Assembly (NCBI GenBank): GCA_016214125.1
Contig: JACRPC010000050.1
Location: 1 to 39,206 of the forward strand
Direction of reading: 5' to 3'
Origin: Rhodospirillales bacterium
GTDB taxonomy: Bacteria; Pseudomonadota; Alphaproteobacteria; Rhodospirillales; WMHbin7
DNA: 39,206 nucleotides
Of this stretch, positions 8,143 to 17,146 are shown one piece after another (position 1 is the stretch's first letter; every line of letters starts with the position of its first letter). Position numbers and translations under genes: made by a program. The notes under the pieces are model-generated. The model did no database searches and was not told the origin of the DNA. It saw only the letters and a program-made list of their open reading frames with translations.

Positions 8143-10098
8143 ATGAACGCCCTGACCGGAATTCCCCTTTCCCAACCGCAAGTCCAATCGGTCGGCTTCG
8201 AGCCAAGCGCCCTGCTGGCCGATGCCCGCGAGTTCCGCCAGGCCTTCGAGCATTATGGCAACGGGCGCTGGAGCGCCGAGCGCTGGAAGACCTTCCGCCT
8301 GCGTTTCGGCATTTACGCCGAACGCCAGCCCGATCGGCACATGGTGCGCGCCAAGCTGCCGGGCGGCCGGCTGCGCTTCGACCAGGCTCGTGCCCTGGCC
8401 GGCGCGGCACGGCGTTTCACCGATCGCGCCTTGCATGTCACGACCCGCCAGGGAATTCAGTTTTACGGCCTGGCGCTCGATCAATTGGCGCCGCTCCTGG
8501 AAGCGCTCAACGCGGGCGGCGTCTCCACCCGCGAGGCGGCCGGCAACACGTTTCGCGCCACCGTCGCCTGCCCCTTAGCCGGATTGTGCCCGCACGAGCA
8601 TGTCGATGCCGGCGCAGTCGCCGATCGCCTCGCCCAATCTTGGCTACGCCATCCGCTGGTTCAGCACATGCCGCGCAAGGTGAAGACGGCGGTGTCTGGC
8701 TGCGCCCGCGATTGCGGCGGCGCCGGCCAGGACGATCTTGGCTTCATCGCCACCCGGCACAACGGCCGGCCCGGCTTCCGGGTGCTGGCCGGCGGCGGGC
8801 TGGGATCGCGCCCCGAACTGGCGGTGCCGGTGATCGATTTCGTCACCGAAGACGAGCTTCCCGCCGTGCAGGAAGCGGTGGCGCGCCTCCATCACCGCCA
8901 TTCCAACCGCGAGGATCGCAACGCCGCCCGCCTCAAATTCCTGATCGAGCGTTTTGGCGCCCTTGAATTCGCCGCCCGGCTTCGCGCCGAATTCGAATCG
9001 CTGCGCGCCCTGCCGCGCCCGGCCTGGCGGGACTTGGCGTGGCGTCGTCCGGCAGAGGATGACGCGCCGGCGCCCGAGGGCATCGCCCCCTTCCGGCAAC
9101 AGGATGGAAGGCTGGCGGTTACCCTGTTGCTGCCGCTGGGCCGCCTCGAGCCCGACCAGTTGGATGGCTTGGCCGGCATCGCCGAATCGCTGGGGGCCTC
9201 CGAATTGCGCCTGACGCGCGCCCAAAACGTAATGGTGATCGGCCTTCCCGAAGATAAACTTGCCGATCTGGAAAGCGATCTTCGGCCTCTGGGCCTGGCG
9301 GTGGCGCGGGCCCCCGAGGCGCGTTCGGTGGTCGCCTGCCCAGGTCGGGCGAGCTGCGCCATCGGCATCACCGATTCGGCGGGGCTGGGCCTTCGGCTTC
9401 GGACGCAAGCGGCCAAGGACGACCGCCTTCCCACCGTGCGCGTTCATGTCTCGGGCTGCGCCAACGCCTGCGGCCGTCATCACAGTGCCGACATCGGCCT
9501 GCACGGCTTGGCCAAGAAGATCGCCGGCCAACCTCGGCCGCACTATCAGATTCACTTCGGCGGCGCCGAAGCGCCGGTGCCGATGGTCGGACGCCTGGGC
9601 CCCATCGTCGCCGAAGACGCGGTGCCCCAGGCGATCGACGCTCTGATCGCCGCCTTCCGGGCCGAGCGCCAGCCGACCGAGAGCTTCGGCCAATGGATTG
9701 CCGGCCAAAGCGATGCCGAACTCGCCGGGCGGATCGACCAATCGGCAATCGCGGCGGCCGAGGAGCGCCAAGACCCGGCGTCGGCGCCTTTCACCTTGCC
9801 CGCATCGGCCAAAGGCGAATGCGCCAGCGAAGCGGTGGTGGCCGAATATCTGGCCGATCTGGCCCAGGTGGCGGCCTGGGATGCCGAGCGCCTGGCCGCC
9901 ATCGGCGAGCCCGACCGGGCCGACCTTGCCGCCCGGCGCGCCCGCAAGCTGGCCGCCCAACGTTTGGCGAAGGTCACCGGCGAAACCGCCGGCCCATCCG
10001 ACGCCGATCTCGCCCTGCCCGATTGGCTGGCCGCGGTCGAGGCCCGCATCGAACGCCATCTGCAAACCCGGCAACCCAAGACGGAGAAGGTGGCATGA
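8143..10098 (+). CDS. cysI: Siroheme-containing nitrite/sulfite reductase (CysI/NirA-like) with C-terminal extension
   Basis: Ferredoxin- or NADPH-dependent siroheme [4Fe-4S] reductase, here most likely sulfite to sulfide because cysH and cysC follow. The 651 residues contain the usual twofold repeat of ferrodoxin-like plus siroheme domains. The second half has the canonical cluster ligands C399-X5-C405 and C439-X3-C443 in a SGCANACG context. The first half also has a complete-looking set, C143-X5-C149 and C187-X3-C191. The reductase core ends near residue 520 (ESFGQWIA). About 130 further residues, Ala-rich and helical, form an extension I cannot assign. The stop overlaps the cysH start (ATGA). 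No siroheme synthase gene is nearby. Confidence 0.87.
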   Translation: MNALTGIPLSQPQVQSVGFEPSALLADAREFRQAFEHYGNGRWSAERWKTFRLRFGIYAERQPDRHMVRAKLPGGRLRFDQARALAGAARRFTDRALHVTTRQGIQFYGLALDQLAPLLEALNAGGVSTREAAGNTFRATVACPLAGLCPHEHVDAGAVADRLAQSWLRHPLVQHMPRKVKTAVSGCARDCGGAGQDDLGFIATRHNGRPGFRVLAGGGLGSRPELAVPVIDFVTEDELPAVQEAVARLHHRHSNREDRNAARLKFLIERFGALEFAARLRAEFESLRALPRPAWRDLAWRRPAEDDAPAPEGIAPFRQQDGRLAVTLLLPLGRLEPDQLDGLAGIAESLGASELRLTRAQNVMVIGLPEDKLADLESDLRPLGLAVARAPEARSVVACPGRASCAIGITDSAGLGLRLRTQAAKDDRLPTVRVHVSGCANACGRHHSADIGLHGLAKKIAGQPRPHYQIHFGGAEAPVPMVGRLGPIVAEDAVPQAIDALIAAFRAERQPTESFGQWIAGQSDAELAGRIDQSAIAAAEERQDPASAPFTLPASAKGECASEAVVAEYLADLAQVAAWDAERLAAIGEPDRADLAARRARKLAAQRLAKVTGETAGPSDADLALPDWLAAVEARIERHLQTRQPKTEKVA

Positions 10099-10796
10099 CG
10101 GGTTCGATCACTCTCGCCGACCGGCGCCGCCACGCCCTGGCGCTGTTGGACGACATGATTCATCGCCGCTTCCCGAGTCGGATCGCGGTGTCGTCGTCCT
10201 TCGGCACCGAGGCGGCGGTGCTGCTCGATCTGGTCGCCGCCATCGATCGCCGGGTGCCGATCCTCTTCCTCGATACCGGCCTGCTGCCGCCGGAAACCCT
10301 GGCCTATCGCGATCACCTGGTTGCCTTGTTGGGCCTCGGCAATGTCCGCCGGCTTGGTCCCGATCCGGCCGATCTGGCAAACCAGGATCCCTTGGATCGG
10401 CTGCATCAGGACGACCCCGAGCGTTGCTGCGATCTGAGAAAAGTCCGCCCGCTCGATCGGGTGCTGGGCGAGTTCAAGGCCTGGATCACCGGGCGCAAGC
10501 GCCATCACGGCGGCGAACGCGGCGATTTGGCCGAAATCGAGTTCAGCGACGGCCGAACCAAGATCAACCCCTTGGCCGACTGGCCGGAAACCGCCATCGC
10601 CCAAGCCTTCGCGGCGCGCGATCTGCCGCCCCATCCGCTGCTTGCCTGCGGCTATCGGTCCATAGGCTGCGGACCCTGCTCGCAACCGACCGAACCCGGA
10701 GAACCGGTGCGCGCCGGCCGCTGGCGCGGCCGGGCGAAGACCGAATGCGGCATTCACCGCCCGGCCCAGACCCTTTCGCTTCCCCTTCCCGCCTGA
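10095..10796 (+). CDS. cysH: Adenylyl-sulfate (APS) reductase, CysH family
   Basis: Thioredoxin-dependent reductase of adenylyl sulfate to sulfite, 233 residues, cytoplasmic. The nucleotide-binding segment SSSFGTEAAV is at 33-42 and the catalytic cysteine is C218 in ECGIH. The pairs C111-C112 (ERCCDLRKV) and C192-C195 (GCGPC) are the [4Fe-4S] ligands that mark the APS-using type, as opposed to PAPS-only enzymes that lack them. Translation is coupled to cysI by a 4-base overlap. The C-terminus is short after the catalytic Cys, within the normal range. Confidence 0.93.
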   Translation: MTGSITLADRRRHALALLDDMIHRRFPSRIAVSSSFGTEAAVLLDLVAAIDRRVPILFLDTGLLPPETLAYRDHLVALLGLGNVRRLGPDPADLANQDPLDRLHQDDPERCCDLRKVRPLDRVLGEFKAWITGRKRHHGGERGDLAEIEFSDGRTKINPLADWPETAIAQAFAARDLPPHPLLACGYRSIGCGPCSQPTEPGEPVRAGRWRGRAKTECGIHRPAQTLSLPLPA

Positions 10797-10813
10797 TCGA
10801 AGGAACCAAATTC

Positions 10814-11467
10814 ATGACCAATCTCGTGCAAGTGAGTCCGCGCTCGACCAATCTTTACGCCGTCTCCAGCCGCGTCGATCCCCAAAGCCGCTTCTTCCGC
10901 AACGGCCATCAGGGCGGCGTGCTGTGGCTGACCGGGCTGTCGGGCTCGGGCAAGAGCACGCTGGCGGTCGAGGCCGAGTGGCGCCTGTTCCGCCAGGGCT
11001 GGCAGGTGCTGGTGCTCGATGGCGACAATCTGCGCGGCGGCCTCAATTCCGATCTCGGCTTTGCGCCCGCCGACCGGGCCCAGAACATCCGCCGCGCCGC
11101 CGAGGTGGCGAAGCTGTTCGCCCAGTCCGGCTTCCTCGTCATCACCGCCTTCATCTCGCCCTATCGCGAGGATCGGCGCATTGCCGGGGCCATCAATGGC
11201 CCGGCCTTTCACGAGGTCTATGTTGCCGCCGATCTGGCGGCGTGCGAAAGCCGCGATCCCAAGGGGCTTTATCGCCGCGCCCGCCAGGGCCAGATTCCTG
11301 AATTCACCGGCATCTCGGCCCCCTATGAGGAGCCCCTGGCACCGGCCCTGCGCCTGGAGACCGCCCGGCAATCGGTGGAGGCCTGCGTCGAGACCCTCCT
11401 GGCCTATGTCGAAGAGGCCTTCCGCCTGGAGCCCGCGATGACGGCGCAAACGGCCAGCGAGCGATGA
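10814..11467 (+). CDS. cysC: Adenylyl-sulfate kinase
   Basis: APS kinase, 217 residues, phosphorylating APS to PAPS with ATP. The Walker A motif GLSGSGKS is at 41-48, followed by LVLDGDNLRGGLNSDLGF, the family substrate motif, and by AFISPYREDR. The DPKGLYRRARQGQIPEFTGISAPYE lid and substrate segment is complete. The usual CysN partner domain is absent and no cysD or cysN lies in the window. The gene is cotranscribed with cysH (17-base gap) and overlaps the next gene by 4 bases (ATGA). The start ATG has AAGGAA upstream. Confidence 0.93.
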   Translation: MTNLVQVSPRSTNLYAVSSRVDPQSRFFRNGHQGGVLWLTGLSGSGKSTLAVEAEWRLFRQGWQVLVLDGDNLRGGLNSDLGFAPADRAQNIRRAAEVAKLFAQSGFLVITAFISPYREDRRIAGAINGPAFHEVYVAADLAACESRDPKGLYRRARQGQIPEFTGISAPYEEPLAPALRLETARQSVEACVETLLAYVEEAFRLEPAMTAQTASER

Positions 11468-12273
11468 TCGATCTGGCCGGACTGGGCGGCCAGGGTCCGC
11501 TCTACGCCCTGTCCGGCCTCTTGGTCGGGTTTATCGTCGGTCTCACCGGTGTTGGCGGCGGTTCGCTGATGACGCCGCTGCTGGTGCTGCTGTTCGGCTT
11601 TTCTCCGGCGGCGGCGGTGGGAACCGACCTTCTCTTCGCGGCGCTCACCAAGGCGGGCGGCACGGTGATGCATAGCCTGAGCCGAACCATCGCCTGGCCG
11701 GTGGTGGGATGGCTGGCGGTGGGCAGCGTGCCGGCAACCGCGCTCACTCTCCTGGGCTTGCGCTCCTACGATCTGCACAGTCCTGCCTTGTCGGCCGCCA
11801 TTTCCCTGGCCTTGGGCGTGGCGCTCTTACTGACGGCGGCGGGACTGGCCGGGCGCCGCCCGGCCTGGACGGCGGCGCGGGCCCTTCCGATGGCGCCGGG
11901 GAAACGGGCCGGCCTGACCATTCTTACCGGGGCGTTGTTGGGCTTTCTGGTCTCGCTCTCCTCGGTCGGCGCCGGCGCCTTCGGACTCACCATCCTGATC
12001 CTGCTCTATCCCGAACGGCGTCCGGCGGTGCTGGTCGGCACCGACATCGCCCACGCCGTGCCGCTCACCTTGCTGGCCGGCTTGGGCCATTGGCTGCTCG
12101 GCACCGTCAATTGGACGGTGCTGGCGGCGCTGCTGATCGGATCGCTTCCCGGCATCGTGCTGGGCAGTCTGGCGGCGCCCAAGGCGCCCGAGCGCGTCCT
12201 GCGCGGGATTCTGGCGGCCATCCTGGCCGTGGTGGGGCTGAAGCTGATCGGCGGGTCGATCAGTTGGTCATGA
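11464..12273 (+). CDS. TauE/SafE (TSUP) family permease, probable sulfur-anion transporter
   Basis: Inner-membrane protein of the TSUP family, 269 residues with about eight hydrophobic segments. The N-terminal repeat has the signature GLTGVGGGSLMTPLL, and the internal repeat has SLSSVGAGAFGLTIL plus VGTDIAHA. Family members move sulfite, sulfonates or related anions. Its place as the last gene of a sulfate-assimilation operon, overlapping cysC, supports sulfate uptake or sulfite efflux. Direction cannot be told from sequence. The 3' end overlaps the convergent dctM gene by 14 bases. Confidence 0.87.
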   Translation: MIDLAGLGGQGPLYALSGLLVGFIVGLTGVGGGSLMTPLLVLLFGFSPAAAVGTDLLFAALTKAGGTVMHSLSRTIAWPVVGWLAVGSVPATALTLLGLRSYDLHSPALSAAISLALGVALLLTAAGLAGRRPAWTAARALPMAPGKRAGLTILTGALLGFLVSLSSVGAGAFGLTILILLYPERRPAVLVGTDIAHAVPLTLLAGLGHWLLGTVNWTVLAALLIGSLPGIVLGSLAAPKAPERVLRGILAAILAVVGLKLIGGSISWS

Positions 12274-13576
12274 TCGAGGGCAGCCAGACCGCCAGCTTGG
12301 GAAAGAGGAACAGAATCGCCAGCACCAGAGCTTCCAAGCCAACGAAGGGCAGGGCGGCGCGGTAGACGTGCCCGAGATCGAAGTTTTTCGGCATCACGCC
12401 TTGCATGACGAAGAGCAACATCCCGAAGGGGGGGGTGAGCAGGCCCAGTTCCATCGAGATCAGCATCAGCACGCCCAGCCAGATCTCGTCGATCCCGGTC
12501 GCCTTGGCGAGCGGCATGAAGAAAGGCAGGGTGAGCATGATCATGCTCACCTGATCGACCAGACAGCCCAGCACCACCAAAATCAGCACCATCACCCCGA
12601 CCAGCAGAAAGGGGCTCGATTTGAGGCCGCCCAACTGGTCGAGCAGGCCGTTGACCGCCCCCGAGAAGGCGAGGATTTGCGAGAAGGTCACCGAGGCGGC
12701 GATGATGAACAGGATCATCACCGAAATCTTGGCGGTCTCGGTGAGCGAGCGCATCAGGTTCTGGCGGGTGAGCGCGCCGTAGGCGGCGGCGGCGATCACC
12801 GAGGCCACCGACCCCAACCCGGCTGCCTCGGTCGGCGTCGCCCAGCCCAGCACCATGCAGCCGATGACCAGGAAGATGATCGCCGAAAGCGGCAGCACGT
12901 TGACGACGAAGGGCCGCCAGCGCGCCCAGCCTTGCTCCTTGGGACCCTCGTCGATCGGCGCCAGCTTGGGATCGAGCGCGCAGCGGATCAGAATGTAGGC
13001 GATGAAGGCGCCGCTCATCATCAGGCCGGGCACGATGCCGCCGATCAACAGCTTGGCGATCGAAATGCCCGACAGGCTGCCCAGCAGCACCGCCAGGGCC
13101 GAGGGCGGAATCAGCATGGCAATGCCGCCCACCGCCATGATCGGTCCCATCGCCATCGAGGGATGGTAGTTCCGCTTCAGCATCTCGGGCATCAGGCTGC
13201 TGCCCAAAAGGGCGGTGTTGGCGATCGTCGAGCCCGAGAGAGCGGAAAAGAGGGTGCCGCTGATCACCGCCACCACCGACAGCCGCCCGGGCATGCGGTG
13301 GATGATGCGTTCGATGGCGGTGATCGCCTTGAAGGCGACGCCGGTGTGGAACAGCACTTCGCCCATCAGGATGAAGAGCGGAATGGGGGCGAGCGAGAAA
13401 TTGGCCACCGCGTCGAAGGAATTGCGGATCATCTGGACCAGACCCGCCCCGCCGCCCAGGAACACCGCGCCGCCGACGATGTTGACCGAGAAGAAGACGA
13501 AGGCGATGGGCAGGCCGATCACCCCCAACAGAAACAGAAGGCCCATGAGAAGGATAAGCGCCGCCACCCAGCTCAT
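12260..13576 (-). CDS. dctM: TRAP transporter large permease subunit, DctM type
   Basis: Large membrane subunit (438 residues, about 12 helices) of a tripartite ATP-independent periplasmic transporter driven by an ion gradient. It has the family patterns: N-terminal GLPIAFVFFSVNIVG, then GEVLFHTGVAFKAI, SGSTIANTALLGS, AMGPIMAVGGIAMLIPPSALAVL, and near the end MELGLLTPPFGMLLFVMQG. The TPPFG segment is a DctM hallmark. The start overlaps the dctQ stop by 4 bases. Substrate is not visible in this subunit. Confidence 0.93.
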   Translation of the reverse strand: MSWVAALILLMGLLFLLGVIGLPIAFVFFSVNIVGGAVFLGGGAGLVQMIRNSFDAVANFSLAPIPLFILMGEVLFHTGVAFKAITAIERIIHRMPGRLSVVAVISGTLFSALSGSTIANTALLGSSLMPEMLKRNYHPSMAMGPIMAVGGIAMLIPPSALAVLLGSLSGISIAKLLIGGIVPGLMMSGAFIAYILIRCALDPKLAPIDEGPKEQGWARWRPFVVNVLPLSAIIFLVIGCMVLGWATPTEAAGLGSVASVIAAAAYGALTRQNLMRSLTETAKISVMILFIIAASVTFSQILAFSGAVNGLLDQLGGLKSSPFLLVGVMVLILVVLGCLVDQVSMIMLTLPFFMPLAKATGIDEIWLGVLMLISMELGLLTPPFGMLLFVMQGVMPKNFDLGHVYRAALPFVGLEALVLAILFLFPKLAVWLPSIMTN

Positions 13577-14082
13577 GGCGTGCCCACCTGGTCGGAACCG
13601 CCCGCCCCTTTAAGCCTTGCCAAGCGGAACAGGAATTCGATCGACAGCAAAAGCGCCGCCACCGGCACAATCGACAGCGACCACCATTCCTTGACGACCA
13701 GGAATTTGATGATGACGGTGCCGGTCTTGTAGGCGTCCTGGGCGGCGGCCAGACCGTACCACAGCATCACCACGCTCACCGCCAAACCCAACAGGTCACC
13801 CAGAATCTCGACCGCCACCCGCCCGGCCGGCGGCAGCGACAAAACGACCAGATCCATGCGGATGTGGGCGCCCTGGCGCAAGGCCCAGGGCGCCCCCAAA
13901 AACGCGGTGATGAAGAGGATGTATTCGGAAACCTCGACCACCCAGGCCAGATTGCCCGGCCCGAAATTGCGCAGCGCCACGTCGACGGACATCACCACTG
14001 CCATCAGGCCGATGAGAATGCCCACCCCGGCGCCGACCAGCCCCAAAAGCCGGCCGAACCAGCGGTCGATCCGAACCAACAT
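13573..14082 (-). CDS. dctQ: TRAP transporter small permease subunit, DctQ type
   Basis: Small membrane subunit (169 residues) with four predicted helices. It has the DctQ pattern of an Arg-rich start (VRIDRWFGRLLG), SVDVALRNFG, a central WVVEVSEYILFITAFLGAPWALRQGAHIRMD, and a last helix with LLLSIEFLFRLARL. The gene lies between dctP and dctM in the usual P-Q-M order. It overlaps dctM by 4 bases and sits 9 bases from dctP. Confidence 0.9.
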   Translation of the reverse strand: MLVRIDRWFGRLLGLVGAGVGILIGLMAVVMSVDVALRNFGPGNLAWVVEVSEYILFITAFLGAPWALRQGAHIRMDLVVLSLPPAGRVAVEILGDLLGLAVSVVMLWYGLAAAQDAYKTGTVIIKFLVVKEWWSLSIVPVAALLLSIEFLFRLARLKGAGGSDQVGTP

Positions 14083-14091
14083 CCGGCGTGC

Positions 14092-15063
14092 TTAGGGCTT
14101 GGTGATCAGGCTCTTCAGCTTGGCACCGGTCTCCGGCGCCTGGTCGATCACTGTCTTCCAGCCGGTCTCCTTGGCCTTGGCCAGCCAAATCTTGGCGTCG
14201 GCCTCCTTCAAGGTGATGGTCTGCAGCCCGGCGGCAGCCTGTTTTTTGGCTTCTTCCTGACCGAGTTCGGGCAGCTTGAGCGCGCGCTCCTCGACCGCCA
14301 AGGCGGCCTTGTTCATGATGTCCTTTTCCTTGTCGGACAGTTTCTTCCAGACATCGAGATTGACCAACAACCCGACATCGACCCGATAGAAGCCGGGATC
14401 GACGCGATACTTGGTGCGCTCCTGCCAACCCATGTCGAAGATGCCGGTGATCGGCCAGCCATAGCCATCGACCACGCCGCGCTCGAGCGCGGTGTAGACC
14501 TCGCCCGGGGAGGTTTGCATCACCGTGGCGCCCAGCGCCGTGAAGAAATCGCGATAGACCGGGGTGACGCGAATGCGCAGCCCGGTGAGATCGGGTTTCT
14601 CGATCGGTTTGTTGAGATAAAGATGGAAGGGAATGTTGTCGACCGATCGCGCCAGATACCAGACGTTCAGTTTGGCGTTGTGCAGCTCGTTGATGTAGGC
14701 CCAGGCGCCGTTCTTGCGCATCTCGGGGCCGGGCATCTCGGAGAGTTTGAGCGCATCGGCCTCGGGCATGGTCTTGGAATAGAAGGCGCCGGTGACGTTG
14801 GCGATGTCGACCACGCCGGTGCGCACCGCGTTGGCGAGTTCGAAGGGCGGCACCGCCTTCGGCCCGCCGATGTAATTGATGCGGATCAAGCCCTTGCCGG
14901 CAGCGTTGACCTCGTCGATGAACTGCTCGAAATTGACCGATTGCAGGCTGCCCTCGTTGAAGGACGATACCGCCTTCAGCACGCGTTCCTGTGCGTTCGC
15001 CCCCATCGCCCACAGGCCCAAAGCGGCTCCCAGCCCGGCGGCCAGAATTGTCCTCTTGCGCAT
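14092..15063 (-). CDS. dctP: TRAP transporter periplasmic solute-binding protein, DctP type
   Basis: Periplasmic solute receptor, 323 residues, with a clear Sec signal peptide (MRKRTILAAGLGAALGLWAMGANAQ) and predicted cleavage after ANA or AQ. The mature protein has family features: PGEVYTALERGVVDGYGWP, the hinge and ligand segment, and LRIRVTPVYRDFFTALGA, which holds the Arg that usually binds a ligand carboxylate. The ligand is thus probably an organic acid; an aromatic or keto acid would fit the catabolic genes but is inference. GGGGAGG precedes the ATG by about 7 bases. Confidence 0.92.
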   Translation of the reverse strand: MRKRTILAAGLGAALGLWAMGANAQERVLKAVSSFNEGSLQSVNFEQFIDEVNAAGKGLIRINYIGGPKAVPPFELANAVRTGVVDIANVTGAFYSKTMPEADALKLSEMPGPEMRKNGAWAYINELHNAKLNVWYLARSVDNIPFHLYLNKPIEKPDLTGLRIRVTPVYRDFFTALGATVMQTSPGEVYTALERGVVDGYGWPITGIFDMGWQERTKYRVDPGFYRVDVGLLVNLDVWKKLSDKEKDIMNKAALAVEERALKLPELGQEEAKKQAAAGLQTITLKEADAKIWLAKAKETGWKTVIDQAPETGAKLKSLITKP

Positions 15064-15146
15064 CGCAACCTCCCCTAGGTTTCGTTCAAGCGATCATCTG
15101 GCCGCCATCATTGATGGCAAGCGGCGCGGGTGTCAATGCCGAGCAG

Positions 15147-15184
15147 GCAAAGAAAATCCCCCGGACCAGGGGGTCCGGGGGATT
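15147..15184 (-). terminator. Rho-independent terminator downstream of the chemoreceptor gene
   Basis: Bases 15155-15167 and 15172-15184 form a perfect 13-bp stem around a 4-base loop (AGGG). Read on the minus strand the stem is followed by TTTTCTTT, a U-tract. It lies 17 bases past the chemoreceptor stop codon, the normal spacing. Confidence 0.9.
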
Positions 15185-15201
15185 GACGAAAGGCCGAATC
15201 G

Positions 15202-16491
15202 TCAGGAGGCGATCTTGGAAATGAATTCCTCGATCTGAACGTTCAGATTCTCGGATTGGCGCGACAGCTCGCCCGAGGCCTCGGTCACCTGCTCGGCGCT
15301 CGAGGTGGTTTCCTGGGCAACCTGCTGCACCTGGGCCACCGCGTTCGACACCGCATGGGTGCTGGTGGCGGCCTGGCTGACGTTGCGGGCGATTTCCTGG
15401 GTGACCGCGCTTTGCTCTTCCACCGCGCCGGCGACCGCGCTGGTCGCCTCCTCGATGGTTTTCACGGTGGTGCTGATCGCCTTGATCGCTTCCGAAGCCT
15501 CGTTGGCGACCGACTGCATCTGCGAGACCTGCGAGGAGATTTCCTCGGTCGCTTTGGCCGTCTGGTTGGCCAGGCTCTTGACCTCGTTGGCGACCACCGC
15601 GAAGCCCTTGCCGGCCTCGCCGGCCCGGGCCGCCTCGATGGTGGCGTTGAGCGCGAGAAGGTTGGTCTGCGACGCGATGTCGTTGATGAGCTTCACCACC
15701 TCTTCGATCTTCACCGCGGCGTCGGAAAGCTTCTTGACCGTGGTGTCGGTCTGCGAGGCCTTGTCGGCGGCGTCGGTGGCAACCGAGGCGACCCGGTTGA
15801 CCTGCTGGGTGATCTCGCCGATCGAGGCGGTCAATTCCTCGACCGCCGAGGCCACCGCCTGCACGTTGACCGAGGCCTGTTCGGCGCCGCCGGCGGCGGT
15901 TTGGGCCTGGTTCGAGGTGTCGTTGGCCTGCGAGCTCATCGCCTCGGCGCTGGCCTTCAGCTCGGTCGAGGCGGCGGCCACCGCGCTGGAGACGCTTTTC
16001 ACCTTGTTGTTGGCGAAATCGACGAACTCCTGGTCGCGCTTTTCCATCAGCCCCAGCGAGGCGTTGACCGCCTTGGCGAAGGTGATGTAGTCGCCGCGCA
16101 GGCCGGTGGTGATGATCTGGCGGAAATATTTGCGATCGTTGGCGTATTGCATCGCCGTGAAGGCTTCCTTGGCGTAGGCCTCACCCAGGTCGAACACCCG
16201 GTTCATCGAATTGATGAGTTGGGCCAGATTGCCGCCCTCGGTGTTGTTGACGAAGCGGACGTTGAGATCGCCCTGGGCCGCCTTGTTCAGCACCCCGACA
16301 ACTTGATCGACGGTGGCGATCACCTTCTTCAGCGACAAGGCCGCGTAGGCGGCAACGCCGATGACGACGACGGACAGGCCGGCTTCGATCCAGGCTTTGT
16401 CGATCAGCGACAGGACCAGCATGATCGCCGTCGCGCCGACCACGCCCCAGGCGAGATTCTGCGCCTTAGAGAGCGAAGATGAGTTTTTCAT
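15202..16491 (-). CDS. Methyl-accepting chemotaxis protein without periplasmic sensor (Aer-like)
   Basis: Chemoreceptor of 429 residues with two adjacent membrane helices (about 14-30 and 37-53) and almost no periplasmic loop, so it cannot bind periplasmic ligands. A HAMP-like linker (56-160) follows, then a long coiled-coil signalling domain. The CheA/CheW-binding tip is at 266-312 and contains the conserved [20 protein letters not shown] and [18 protein letters not shown]. The start overlaps the end of the upstream PAS gene by 26 bases, so the two are coupled. Together they rebuild the Aer architecture (PAS, membrane anchor, HAMP, signalling) from two polypeptides. A signal for energy or redox taxis is inferred. 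Confidence 0.93.
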   Translation of the reverse strand: MKNSSSLSKAQNLAWGVVGATAIMLVLSLIDKAWIEAGLSVVVIGVAAYAALSLKKVIATVDQVVGVLNKAAQGDLNVRFVNNTEGGNLAQLINSMNRVFDLGEAYAKEAFTAMQYANDRKYFRQIITTGLRGDYITFAKAVNASLGLMEKRDQEFVDFANNKVKSVSSAVAAASTELKASAEAMSSQANDTSNQAQTAAGGAEQASVNVQAVASAVEELTASIGEITQQVNRVASVATDAADKASQTDTTVKKLSDAAVKIEEVVKLINDIASQTNLLALNATIEAARAGEAGKGFAVVANEVKSLANQTAKATEEISSQVSQMQSVANEASEAIKAISTTVKTIEEATSAVAGAVEEQSAVTQEIARNVSQAATSTHAVSNAVAQVQQVAQETTSSAEQVTEASGELSRQSENLNVQIEEFISKIAS

Positions 16492-16990
16492 AGGGCATCC
16501 CCTGTTTGCGAATGGTGTCCTGCAAGAGTTTCCACGAGGCGTCGAGGCCTTGTTTGCGATCCCCGTATTTCTTTTCCTCGGCCAGTATCTGCGCGTAGAG
16601 CGGCTTGATCTTGTCCAGCGAGGATTTCTTGGGCACCCGGCGGTTCGAATGGAAGCCGATGATGGTGCCCGAGGGATCGATGGTTGGCGTCACATGGGCA
16701 AACACCCAATAATGGTCGCCGTTCTTGCAGCGATTGACCACATAGGCAAACAGCTCGTGACCGCCGGTGATGGTGTCCCAGAGCAGCTTGAAGATGGCGC
16801 GCGGCATGTCGGGGTGGCGGATCATCGAGTGCGGCTGGCCGATCAGTTCCGATTCGACATAGCCGCTGATCGAGATGAAAACGTCGTTGACGTAGGTGAG
16901 TTTCCCCTTGGGATCCGTCTTGCTGACGATGATGTCGTCCTCGGCAAAGGTACGCTCGATCCCAGTCAAGGTTCTGGCGATCTGGTTCAT
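16466..16990 (-). CDS. Aer-type PAS sensor protein
   Basis: Soluble PAS protein of 174 residues closely resembling the N-terminal domain of the aerotaxis receptor Aer. The core has [27 protein letters not shown], and the FAD-associated [18 protein letters not shown] (58-75), then [14 protein letters not shown] and [12 protein letters not shown] binding and redox sensing are known for Aer; here they are inferred. The C-terminal 50 residues ([20 protein letters not shown] onward) match the linker that in Aer precedes the membrane anchor. The gene overlaps the chemoreceptor by 26 bases. Confidence 0.9.
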   Translation of the reverse strand: MNQIARTLTGIERTFAEDDIIVSKTDPKGKLTYVNDVFISISGYVESELIGQPHSMIRHPDMPRAIFKLLWDTITGGHELFAYVVNRCKNGDHYWVFAHVTPTIDPSGTIIGFHSNRRVPKKSSLDKIKPLYAQILAEEKKYGDRKQGLDASWKLLQDTIRKQGMPYEKLIFAL

Positions 16991-17146
16991 TCAGGTGCCC
17001 CGTCTTTCTTCCATGATTGCATCATCATGGAACTGTTCAATATCGCAAAAGGATATTGGCGCATCCCGTTGAGAAGTCAATTCCCCACCGCGCAAATAAT
17101 GCATCGATTCTCTTTGGTACTCGTGACATGAAATTTCGGAATTATG

